DNA from: Pseudogemmobacter lacusdianii
GTDB taxonomy: Bacteria; Pseudomonadota; Alphaproteobacteria; Rhodobacterales; Rhodobacteraceae
DNA: 64,000 bases
Direction: 5' to 3'
Assembly: GCF_030848395.1 (NCBI RefSeq)
Contig: NZ_JAVDBT010000011.1
Coordinates: 82,453-146,452, forward strand
The position numbers were made by a program, and so were the translations under genes. A model generated the notes under the pieces. That model was not told the origin of the DNA, searched no databases, and saw nothing but the letters and a program-made list of their open reading frames with translations. How positions within the stretch are numbered: position 1 is the stretch's first letter; each line of letters opens with the position of its first letter. Below are positions 17,798-24,697 of the stretch, piece after piece.

Positions 17798-18319
17798 TCA
17801 CGGCTTTTCGTCCATTTGGCCGCAGACTTCTTCGGCGAGGCTCAGAAATGCCAGCCTGATTTCCTCTGGAAGGGAGAAATAGGCCTTCAGTATGCGATGC
17901 CGTTCCCCCATGCGTTGAAATGGCTGTAGTTCAGATAGCCTGTCGTCGCAGCTCTCGGTGAGTACTGACTCAAGGACTGCACAAGGCTCTACGGCCAATA
18001 GCGCTGTCACTCGCAACATGCGCTTAACGGACACGCTATTGCGGCCTGCTTCGTGCTTTTGCATTTGCTGATAGCTGATGCCGATCTCTTCAGAGACATC
18101 CGACAGTGACAGCCCACGTCTTGTCCGCAGTTCTCTCAGTCTCGCTCCGAGGCGCGTATCAAAGTCTTGTAGATTGCCGTCCAACTCGGCCCACCCTTTG
18201 CCGGACAGAAGCGAATGCTGCGGTACGCCCCCGCAATCGCTTCCTGACCCATGATCGGGGAGTTGGAAAACCGAACCTGTCCGGTCCCTATGACCTTTAG
18301 CACCGGAGCGCCTGGACAT
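17798..18319 (-). CDS. XRE-family transcriptional regulator
   Basis: Up to 173 residues. The HTH_3 domain covers residues about 55-110 (RLGARLRELRTRRGLSLSDV, YQQMQKHEAGRN). The rest is helical (about 115-173) without a recognised ligand domain. The first 45 residues have little protein character, so the true start may be internal, for example at a GTG or TTG before the LGARL segment. It opens the mobile-element part of the window and could control island genes; its targets are unknown. Confidence 0.7.
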   Translation of the reverse strand: MSRRSGAKGHRDRTGSVFQLPDHGSGSDCGGVPQHSLLSGKGWAELDGNLQDFDTRLGARLRELRTRRGLSLSDVSEEIGISYQQMQKHEAGRNSVSVKRMLRVTALLAVEPCAVLESVLTESCDDRLSELQPFQRMGERHRILKAYFSLPEEIRLAFLSLAEEVCGQMDEKP

Positions 18320-18499
18320 ACGTCACAGGCTCCCCGACCGCATGGTCAAGGAATCGGCGCCGTTTCGGCCGACGCCAATACCGACAGGTTCAGGGGTTTC
18401 CACGCCCCAGGGACGACGCGTGGCGTCCCCAAGTGCAGTGTATCGGTTTCAGGGGGTTAGGAGCAAGATGGTGCGTTGACCGGTTCCAAGGTGATCTGG
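18320..18499. other. Intergenic spacer with nothing recognised
   Basis: About 180 bp between two minus-strand genes. No coding frame, hairpin of note or promoter pair was identified. Confidence 0.3.
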
Positions 18500-18919
18500 T
18501 CAGGCGGCAGGGTCTTCGGTCGCGGGGGCAACTGGCGCGTCAGGCCCGAGCGACTCGCGCAGCTTTCGACCCGCCAGGTTCCAGTCGTGCCTGGGCTCAT
18601 CCCAGCTTTGCGTCGAGGTGAGCTGGCGGTCCAGGTAATCGCGGAACTCTTGTTCACCGACCCGCAACTGGAATGTGTAGAGCCGATTGACGATTTCGTG
18701 CATCAAGTCACGCAGTTCGTCATCGCTGATCCTGGAAACCTCTGACCATGGGATCTCTCGGCCGTTGGCGTCGGTCACGATAACATCAGAGTAGTCCTCG
18801 GTAAGGCTGACCACTCCGGGGCCTGCATGCAGGGTTTCAAGACACGTATTACGAACACAGATCAGCGCCATGGCCTTGGACATGACAGAGGCAATTTTGC
18901 GCTCAAGGTCGTTGGGCAT
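18500..18919 (-). CDS. Hypothetical protein, accessory region
   Basis: 139 residues, mainly helical and charged, with no signal peptide or membrane segment. Notable stretches are LICVRNTCLETLHAGPG, DDELRDLMHEIVNRLY and a proline/alanine-rich acidic tail. The ATG at 18919 has GAGGAAG just upstream, which decides it over the longer frame. It lies between an H-NS-like gene and an XRE regulator. I do not recognise the family; similar short helical proteins are frequent in alphaproteobacterial ICEs (general impression). Confidence 0.65.
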   Translation of the reverse strand: MPNDLERKIASVMSKAMALICVRNTCLETLHAGPGVVSLTEDYSDVIVTDANGREIPWSEVSRISDDELRDLMHEIVNRLYTFQLRVGEQEFRDYLDRQLTSTQSWDEPRHDWNLAGRKLRESLGPDAPVAPATEDPAA

Positions 18920-18972
18920 GGCTTCCTCGTCTCGCAATACGAGCGAGGGCCTATCGTTCCCCGCCCTGTTGA

Positions 18973-19290
18973 TTAGATAGCGAAATCTTCGAGCGATTTT
19001 CCGGCGGCAAGCGCGTCGCCGATCCAGCCGGGTTTGCGTCCGCGCCCTGACCATGTCAGTTCCGGGTTTTCGGGATGGCGATACTTCGCGACCGAAGGAG
19101 AGCGCTTCCGGGTTGTTGCGGCTTCCGCGAGATCCTCGAAAGAATAGCCGAGTTCGCGGGCCAGCTCATCGACCTTGGCGCGGGCTTCGGCTTTACGGCG
19201 CTCCTCAAAGGAAGAAATGGCCTTGGCCACCGATTTTTCCAGCTGCTTCAGTTCGCTTAGCGAGAAGGCGTCGAGGTTGATTTCGGTCAT
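18973..19290 (-). CDS. H-NS family nucleoid-associated protein (HvrA-like)
   Basis: 105 residues. The N-terminal half is a helical coiled-coil dimerisation region (LSELKQLEKSVAKAISSFEE). The C-terminal DNA-binding motif reads YRHPENPELTWSGRGRKPGW, matching the H-NS signature TWxGRGRxPxW. Such proteins bind AT-rich DNA and silence horizontally acquired genes. A copy carried on mobile DNA may reduce its cost to the host. The start at 19290 is supported by an upstream GGGGACTTTG stretch and by loss of protein character further upstream. Confidence 0.9.
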   Translation of the reverse strand: MTEINLDAFSLSELKQLEKSVAKAISSFEERRKAEARAKVDELARELGYSFEDLAEAATTRKRSPSVAKYRHPENPELTWSGRGRKPGWIGDALAAGKSLEDFAI

Positions 19291-19395
19291 CAAAGTCCCC
19301 TTTGTACTGCAACACTGATAGGGCAGGGCGAGGTGACAGGCAATTCCCCAATGGGGGACATGGCCAGACATGGCTGTGTGGTCTAATGCTGCCGC

Positions 19396-19875
19396 ATGAG
19401 CAGAAGAAGAGAGCCCCGGCCATCCACGCGTACCATTGCGAGACGATCAGCATCTGGACTTCGCCGACCAGGCGGCGGGCGCCACTGGCCTTTCCAAAGT
19501 CTGGCCGTTCTTGGTTGCGTGTTGTTGTTTGGCTTTATGGCGGTGGAGCGCTTTCCCGAGCATCTCGGGGCGTTGCCGGAATTGACCGCCATTCGTGTGG
19601 TTGAAGGTCCGGTCAGACATATTCGCGACGGTGATACGATTGAGGTGGCGGGCACGCCTGTCCGGTTTGGATCCCTTGACTGTGCCGAGCGTGGAACAGT
19701 GCGAGGCGATGCGGCTACCAGGCGGATGCGGGAGCTGGTTGCCGAGCAGCCCCTCACCTGCGCCCTGAATGGTCGCACCAGCTATGATCGCAGCATCGGG
19801 CGCTGCACTTTGCCCGATGGGCGTGACGTGGCCGCACAGATGATCCGGGAAGGATTGTGCGGCCGATACTGGTGA
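19396..19875 (+). CDS. Thermonuclease (SNase-like) family protein
   Basis: 159 residues. A basic N-terminus is followed by one hydrophobic segment (about residues 32-50), probably a signal anchor. The SNase-like core begins at VVEGPVRHIRDGDTIEV and continues with RFGSLDCAERG and CALNGRTSYDRSIGRC. The Asp of RDGDT and the Arg of RFGSLDCAERG-type segments are usual active-site positions. It could be an anchored nuclease for DNA entry or processing. It is divergent from the H-NS-like gene with about 100 bp between. Confidence 0.75.
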   Translation: MSRRREPRPSTRTIARRSASGLRRPGGGRHWPFQSLAVLGCVLLFGFMAVERFPEHLGALPELTAIRVVEGPVRHIRDGDTIEVAGTPVRFGSLDCAERGTVRGDAATRRMRELVAEQPLTCALNGRTSYDRSIGRCTLPDGRDVAAQMIREGLCGRYW

Positions 19876-19893
19876 GGGCAGTCCTGTCGGATT

Positions 19894-19976
19894 CAGAGTG
19901 AGAGCGCGGGTGGTTTGCCCGTGACGGGTCCGGGCTGGAGGAGAGGCCTCCGGCGGCCCGTCGCGGAGTGACTGTC
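19894..19976 (+). promoter_or_regulatory. Structured leader of the DUF932 gene (family copy 1)
   Basis: A GA-rich box (CAGAGTGAGAG, 19894-19904) is followed by an outer stem GACGGG (19923-19928)/CCCGTC (19957-19962). The inner hairpin is GGAGG-AGAGG-CCTCC (19937-19951). The Shine-Dalgarno GGAG (19965-19968) lies 2 nt after the outer stem and 8 nt before the ATG. The same layout recurs at 24612-24697 and 46527-46610. Confidence 0.6.
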
Positions 19977-21173
19977 ATGAACAACATACAAATTCTGGAA
20001 CCCGCGCGACCGGCGCGCGGCGGCTATAAGGTGGATGTCAGCCGGGGTGAGCGCAATGGCCGGGTGTCATCCGAATGGTTCAACCGGCCCGATGATGAGC
20101 GCTATCTTTCGCTCGATGACCTCTGGGCCTCGGTCAAGGCGCGCTCGGAGCGCAGCACGTCCCGCATCGTCGAGACGGCGAAGATCCATGTCGAGGCCAG
20201 CCGTGACAATGCCGAGCGGCTGCAACTGATCCTGCCGAAAGCCGATGCGCCGCTGGCACCGACCCATTGGGCCTTTGGCCAGCTTGCAAGCTTGGTCGGC
20301 GCACCGGCCTCGTATCTGCGTCAACTGCCTGCGCCTCTGGCGGGGATTAATCTGCAGTATGGCCTCTCCGGCCATCGGGCCGAGCAGATCAAGACCTTCG
20401 AGACCGAAGACGGCAGGACGGAACTGCGCGCGGTGACCGGCCCGGATTACGGGCGGATCTATGATCATGAGCTGGTCGAGGCGGTGCAGCGCATCGCGGG
20501 CAATGGCACCGGTGACACGCGCTGGAAAGTGCCGGGCAGGCTCGACTGGTCGACCGGGGTCTATAACCCGGACGTCGACATCACCCGCGACACGACCACG
20601 CTCTATGCTTCGGACCGCGATGTGTTCCTCTTCCTCGTGGACGATCACAATCCCATCGAGGCGGGCAAGCTGCCCGACGGATCGCCGGATCTCTACTTTC
20701 GCGGCTTCTACTGCTGGAACTCGGAGGTCGGGGCCAAGACACTCGGTATCGCCAGCTTCTATCTGCGTGCTGTGTGCCAGAACCGGAACATCTGGGGGCA
20801 GGAAGAATTCCAGGAGATCACCATCCGCCATTCGAAATACGCCGCCTCGCGGTTCGCCCATGAGGCGGCACCGGCGCTGACCCGCTTTGCCAATTCCTCG
20901 CCCTCGGGGTTCATCAACGGGATCAAGGCGGCCCGTCAGCAGATTGTGGCCCGGACGGATGAGGACCGGGAAGCCTTCCTGCGCAAGCGCGGCTTCTCGA
21001 AGCTCGAGGCGGGCAAGATCATCGACAAGGTGCTGGTGGAGGAGGGCCACCCGGCGGAGAGCATCTTCGACTTTGTTCAGGGGATCACGCGTCTCGCGCG
21101 GGACAAGACCCAGCAGGACACCCGGCTTGAGCTGGAGGGCAAGGCGAAGAAGCTGCTCGAGCGCGCGGGCTGA
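19977..21173 (+). CDS. DUF932 domain-containing protein
   Basis: 398 residues, no signal peptide. The body matches the DUF932 family (phage/plasmid-related): WFNRPDDERYLSLDDLW near the start, then the long central domain with VTGPDYGRIYDHELVEAV and FYLRAVCQNRNIWGQEEF. The C-terminal quarter is charged and helical. DUF932 proteins are common on plasmids and ICEs and in phages; their biochemical role is not established. The ATG at 19977 follows a structured leader. A GTG at 19968 lies within the SD and is unlikely. A short ORF and a RadC-like gene follow. Confidence 0.88.
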   Translation: MNNIQILEPARPARGGYKVDVSRGERNGRVSSEWFNRPDDERYLSLDDLWASVKARSERSTSRIVETAKIHVEASRDNAERLQLILPKADAPLAPTHWAFGQLASLVGAPASYLRQLPAPLAGINLQYGLSGHRAEQIKTFETEDGRTELRAVTGPDYGRIYDHELVEAVQRIAGNGTGDTRWKVPGRLDWSTGVYNPDVDITRDTTTLYASDRDVFLFLVDDHNPIEAGKLPDGSPDLYFRGFYCWNSEVGAKTLGIASFYLRAVCQNRNIWGQEEFQEITIRHSKYAASRFAHEAAPALTRFANSSPSGFINGIKAARQQIVARTDEDREAFLRKRGFSKLEAGKIIDKVLVEEGHPAESIFDFVQGITRLARDKTQQDTRLELEGKAKKLLERAG

Positions 21174-21317
21174 CAGCAGTCGCGCACCCATTCTTCCCAT
21201 CATCGCGCGGCAGCCCGGCTCCTGGTTCTCGGTTGCCGCGTCCCTTCCCATTCCCGGCCCAAGCGCTCGCGGCTTTATAGATGCGGGCGGCGGGCTTCTC
21301 ATCCCGAGAGACCCCTG

Positions 21318-21515
21318 ATGCAAACCTTCGACGAAAAAGTGGATACCGCTGTTTACGCCGCCTTCATGGCTCTTGGCCTTTCGGTTGCCACGAATATGGA
21401 GCTGGCGATCCGGCTCAACGACTTCATCACCCAGGAGTTCCAGTTCGTCGTGTGTGATGATGACGGTGATGGGGGGCGCAACGCATGCCAGCGGTCCCGG
21501 AGGGCGGGCCGATGA
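21318..21515 (+). CDS. Small hypothetical protein upstream of radC-like gene
   Basis: 65 residues (MQTFDEKVDTAVYAAFMALG…), no signal peptide, mildly hydrophobic in the first half and acidic in the middle. Its TGA overlaps the ATG of the RadC-like gene (ATGA at 21512), which supports real translation and coupling. It is not recognised. A 140-bp GC-rich leader precedes it. Confidence 0.55.
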   Translation: MQTFDEKVDTAVYAAFMALGLSVATNMELAIRLNDFITQEFQFVVCDDDGDGGRNACQRSRRAGR

Positions 21516-21952
21516 CTGAGCAGGAGAAAACTGTCATCCTTGAGGCGCGTGAGATTCTTGCGCGCTATTTCAACCAAAACCCGCTGCTGACCTCCTGGCA
21601 GGCTGTCCTGGACTATTGTGCCATCGCGGTACGGGGTGAGGTCGAGTGCTTTCATGTTCTCTACCTTGACCGAAAGAACCGGCTGATTTCCGATGTTCGG
21701 GTCTCGGTCGGCACCGTCGATCATGTGCCGGTGTATCCGCGCGAGGTGCTGAAATGTGCGCTTCTGATGAACGCATCGGCGCTGATCCTGGTCCACAATC
21801 ACCCCAGTGGTGATCCCGAACCGTCTGATGCCGACCTGAAGATGACGAAGGAGATCCAGAAGGGCTGCAAAACGCTGGGTCTTACCCTGCATGACCACAT
21901 CATCGTCGGGGCAGGGCGTGAGATCAGTCTGCGTGCTCGCGGTGATCTCTGA
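21512..21952 (+). CDS. RadC-like JAB-domain protein
   Basis: 146 residues. The MPN/JAB metal-binding motif is clear in LVHNHPSGDPEPSDADLKMT, with HxHPSG followed by the Asp, in the usual RadC position. The rest (LYLDRKNRLISDVRVSVGTV, LHDHIIVG) agrees with the RadC C-terminal domain. It lacks the N-terminal UPF0758 helix-hairpin-helix region of chromosomal RadC, so it is the short plasmid/phage form. The activity of such forms is unproven; metal-dependent peptidase or nuclease roles are suggested. The start shares ATGA with the small upstream gene. Confidence 0.9.
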   Translation: MTEQEKTVILEAREILARYFNQNPLLTSWQAVLDYCAIAVRGEVECFHVLYLDRKNRLISDVRVSVGTVDHVPVYPREVLKCALLMNASALILVHNHPSGDPEPSDADLKMTKEIQKGCKTLGLTLHDHIIVGAGREISLRARGDL

Positions 21953-22064
21953 GCGACAGGTCGCCAAATACTCACCGGACACGGGTCTGGCTTGCCATCC
22001 TTCACCTGAAACGCCAGTCAGATACACCGTTAAGAATTGTAGCTGAATGACGGAGAAGAGCCGG

Positions 22065-22571
22065 ATGGTGGTTCCAAGTACAAAAGCCGAGCTACTGGAA
22101 GCGATTGCGACGACATTTGATCGCCTCACCATCGATCTCGCGAGGGGTTGAACTGACCGTGCAAGGGAGGCATCACTCGCGGGGCACGCGGCGGGGACAA
22201 TGATGAGCCCAGCCGATTTGGTAGCTTATCTGATCGGGTGGAACGATTTGGTGCTCAAGTGGCTGGATCGTGACGACCGGGGCGAGCCGGTCGATTTTCC
22301 CGAGGCCGGGTTCAAATGGAATGAACTCGGTCTGCTGGCCCAGAAGTTCTACCGGGATCATGAGGCTTTGGATTGGGTCAGTCTGTTGGCACGCCTGACC
22401 GAGGCCAGGACCCGGCTGGTCGACACGATTTCCGCACGGTCCGACCCCGAACTCTACGGCGGGCCCTGGTATGGGAAATGGACGAAGGGCCGGATGATCC
22501 AGTTCAATACGTCTTCTCCCTACGCCAATGCGCGAGTCCGGATTCGGAAGTGGCTCAAGGAGAAGGGCTGA
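22065..22571 (+). pseudogene. ClbS/DfsB family protein, interrupted by an in-frame stop
   Basis: The frame from ATG 22065 encodes VPSTKAELLEAIATTFDRL, the expected N-terminus of the ClbS/DfsB four-helix family. It then hits TGA (22149-22151) and continues in the same frame as TDRAREASLAGHAAG, MMSPADLVAYLIGW and KWNELGLLAQKFYRDHEALD, ending at 22571. The interruption lies just where the family reads LARxPxxRARE. Either a nonsense mutation or a pair of compensating indels explains it. Translation could restart at ATG 22200 without the first 45 residues. ClbS protects against colibactin; other members are uncharacterised. Confidence 0.8.
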
Positions 22572-22641
22572 GAGCGATACAGCTCTCTGCTGCAAGGGGA
22601 AACCTGTCCATGCAGCAGAGGCGCCTGGTCTGCCTGTGGCC

Positions 22642-22920
22642 TCACGCTTTCAGCGCGTCTTTCACGGCCTTGGCAGGCGTAAAGGCCAGCTTCTTTGAGG
22701 CAGCAATGATCACGGTTGCGCCGGTGGCCGGGTTGCGGCCTTCGCGTTCGGCGGTTTCCTTGACCTTGAACTTGCCAAAACCGGGGATCGAGGTTTCTTC
22801 GCCGGCAATGGCGGCGTCGGTCACGGCTTTGAAGACCGCCTCGACGGCAGATTTGGCCTGAACCTTGGTCAGGCCATTCTCTTCCGCGACTTTGGCGGCG
22901 ATATCGTTGGTCGTGGTCAT
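22642..22920 (-). CDS. HU family DNA-binding protein
   Basis: 92 residues with the HU/IHF layout. N-terminal helices (TTTNDIAAKVAEENGLTKV) are followed by the beta-arm signature GFGKFKVKETAEREGRNPAT and a C-terminal helix (FTPAKAVKDAL). It would bend and condense DNA as a dimer. The ATG at 22920 is preferred to 22953, since the shorter start matches the family length of about 90. A copy on mobile DNA is common. Confidence 0.92.
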   Translation of the reverse strand: MTTTNDIAAKVAEENGLTKVQAKSAVEAVFKAVTDAAIAGEETSIPGFGKFKVKETAEREGRNPATGATVIIAASKKLAFTPAKAVKDALKA

Positions 22921-23003
22921 ATGGGTCAGCTCCTGTTGGATCCCGATGACCATGTTAACTTTGGCGCAGGATCGTAATCTTGAATTTCACGCAGCGTGGA
23001 CGT

Positions 23004-23525
23004 TCAAGCCGTTTCCTGCTTCTCTGCTGCTGGCAGGGCTTCGGCGTGCTCTGCCGCAGACGAAGCGTAATCACGCATGCGGCCTATGGTCTGCTGGCAT
23101 GCCTCATCTGAGGCTTGCAGCGGGGTGCTCGCCAGTTGCCGGAGTGCGCTGATAGCCGCCTCCTTCGGTATCGGCTTTCCTGCCCCGAGGCCGATTGTTC
23201 CGATCGGCTCGTTCGTCTGCATGAACATTTCCAACCAGGGGCCGACATAGTCCGTGCCATTGCCGAGCGGTGAAGCCGCCGTTGGCTCCAGTTCATAGAC
23301 CATCACGCATTCAACGCTCTTACCGTCTACGGTCGCCTGATAGCTGCCGAATGGGCGGCGCTCCAACATCCAGGACAGCGCGATCATCGGTGCGTTTTCC
23401 AGCGCCGCCGCCAGATCTTCGGCTCTGTCGATCTGCTGCGGCAGCAGATTGGTGTCGAGGCACCGCCATTGGCTGGTGGTGCCGGAATAATATGCAAGCA
23501 GATAGCGCATTGTCAGCATGCCCAT
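23004..23525 (-). CDS. Hypothetical protein
   Basis: About 173 residues, soluble and acidic, beginning MGMLTMRYLLAYYSGTT. The ATG codons at 23525 and 23510 are both possible starts; the longer frame to 23657 has poor protein character and would overlap the next gene. The sequence includes WRCLDTNLLPQQIDRAEDLA and VVYELEPTAAS-like segments, but I do not recognise a family. It forms a minus-strand pair with the small gene at 23657-23935, of unknown role. Confidence 0.55.
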   Translation of the reverse strand: MGMLTMRYLLAYYSGTTSQWRCLDTNLLPQQIDRAEDLAAALENAPMIALSWMLERRPFGSYQATVDGKSVECVMVYELEPTAASPLGNGTDYVGPWLEMFMQTNEPIGTIGLGAGKPIPKEAAISALRQLASTPLQASDEACQQTIGRMRDYASSAAEHAEALPAAEKQETA

Positions 23526-23656
23526 ATGTTCTTGTTGTCGCTGGCATCTTCGCCCGACCAGGAAGTAGGGAGCGCGTCTTCTGCTCGCAAGGATTTGCGG
23601 TGGGCCTTGGGCGGGATGCCGCCCAGGGGTATGTCGTCTTGCCTGCACGTACGGCA

Positions 23657-23935
23657 TTAACGCCGTGACAGCAGCCTGCCGAGCCAGCTGCTTTTGCCGT
23701 TGGCATTGCGCAGCTTCGACCGGGGCGACCTGGCAAGAACTTCGCGCCCCGCATCGGTCAGTTGGTAACGCTTTGCGCTTATGACCCTGAAGAGCCCGCG
23801 ATCCGTCAGGCGCTCGGCGATCTGCTCTGTCTCCGGATCCGCGTCAGAACCGATCAGGGACAGGATATTTTCTGGCAGACCCTCAGCGTCGCGCAGAAGA
23901 TCGAGCCATGAAGATGGCATTTCATCGTCCGACAA
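23657..23935 (-). CDS. Small winged-helix-like hypothetical protein
   Basis: 92 residues. The central part (ERLTDRGLFRVISAKRYQLT, DAGREVLAR) resembles a winged-helix DNA-binding fold in which a helix precedes a two-strand wing. The C-terminus is basic (KSSWLGRLLSRR). It may be a small regulator; this is inference from pattern only. The start at ATG 23920 would shorten it by five residues. Confidence 0.5.
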   Translation of the reverse strand: MSDDEMPSSWLDLLRDAEGLPENILSLIGSDADPETEQIAERLTDRGLFRVISAKRYQLTDAGREVLARSPRSKLRNANGKSSWLGRLLSRR

Positions 23936-24005
23936 CGCACGGCTCCGGGGATGGCGGCGTGTCGGGCATCAGGTCATCTCGCAGCGCAGGCATATCAACT
24001 CGCCC

Positions 24006-24455
24006 TCAGCGGACGACCAGCACCGGCACCGGGCTGTGGGCCAGCACTTCGGCGGTCTGGCTGCCGAGCAACAGACGACCAAGGCCACGCCGGCCGTGCG
24101 AGGACATGCAGATCAGGCTACAATCCCGCGCTTTCGCAGTCTCGACAATCGCCTCGGCAGGTTGGGCATTGGGGATATGCAGAACCTCGGCGACTACACC
24201 GATCTTGTCCGCAGCTTCCTTCGCAGTTCTCAGGATGCCATCGGCCAGTTCCTTCTGGCTTTCCTCGAACCCGCCGCTGACCTCGATGGGTGCGACCCAT
24301 GCCCCGCCCGCGGCCGCTGCATAGATCGGGAAGGCTTCCGTGACGGTGACGATGGTCACCTTCGCGCCGAGGGTCTTGGCCAGCGTCAAGCCGTGGTCGA
24401 GGCCCTTGGTGGCGGTTTCCGATCCATCGGTGGAAATCAGGATGTGATGATACAT
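24006..24455 (-). CDS. Universal stress protein (single domain)
   Basis: 149 residues. The USP fold is evident from MYHHILISTDGSETATKGLD at the start and the ATP-binding motif MSSHGRRGLGRLLLGSQ (G-2x-G-9x-G-S type) followed by VLAHSPVPVLVV. USPs bind nucleotides and act in stress or dormancy; they are often carried beside globin or nitric-oxide genes. ATG 24455 is chosen because AAGGA lies 7 nt upstream. It is divergent from the ParB-like gene. Confidence 0.9.
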   Translation of the reverse strand: MYHHILISTDGSETATKGLDHGLTLAKTLGAKVTIVTVTEAFPIYAAAAGGAWVAPIEVSGGFEESQKELADGILRTAKEAADKIGVVAEVLHIPNAQPAEAIVETAKARDCSLICMSSHGRRGLGRLLLGSQTAEVLAHSPVPVLVVR

Positions 24456-24611
24456 GATCATTCCTTTTGGCTGGCAGGGAAGATCTGGCGCATGGCGGGA
24501 TCGTGATATTGTTGCACAGGCTTGCCCCCTGGCCAAGGAAATCCGTTCCAGATCAATGCCCGAGATGGGCTGGGCCTTTGGCCGTTCGACCGTTTCCTTG
24601 CCGCCGGTCAG

Positions 24612-24697
24612 GAGAGGGAGAGTGGGGAGGGGTTTTCCATGACGGGTTGGTAGCCGGAGAGAGGGTCTCCCCGGCGCCCGTCCTCGGAGTATCTGAC
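24612..24697 (+). promoter_or_regulatory. Structured leader of the ParB-like gene (family copy 2)
   Basis: Box GAGAGGGAGAG (24612-24622), outer stem GACGGG (24641-24646)/CCCGTC (24677-24682), inner hairpin GGAGA-GAGGG-TCTCC (24656-24670), and SD GGAG (24686-24689), 8 nt before the ATG. It follows copy 1 element by element although the two downstream genes are unrelated. The inner stem differs from copy 1 but still pairs. Confidence 0.62.
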
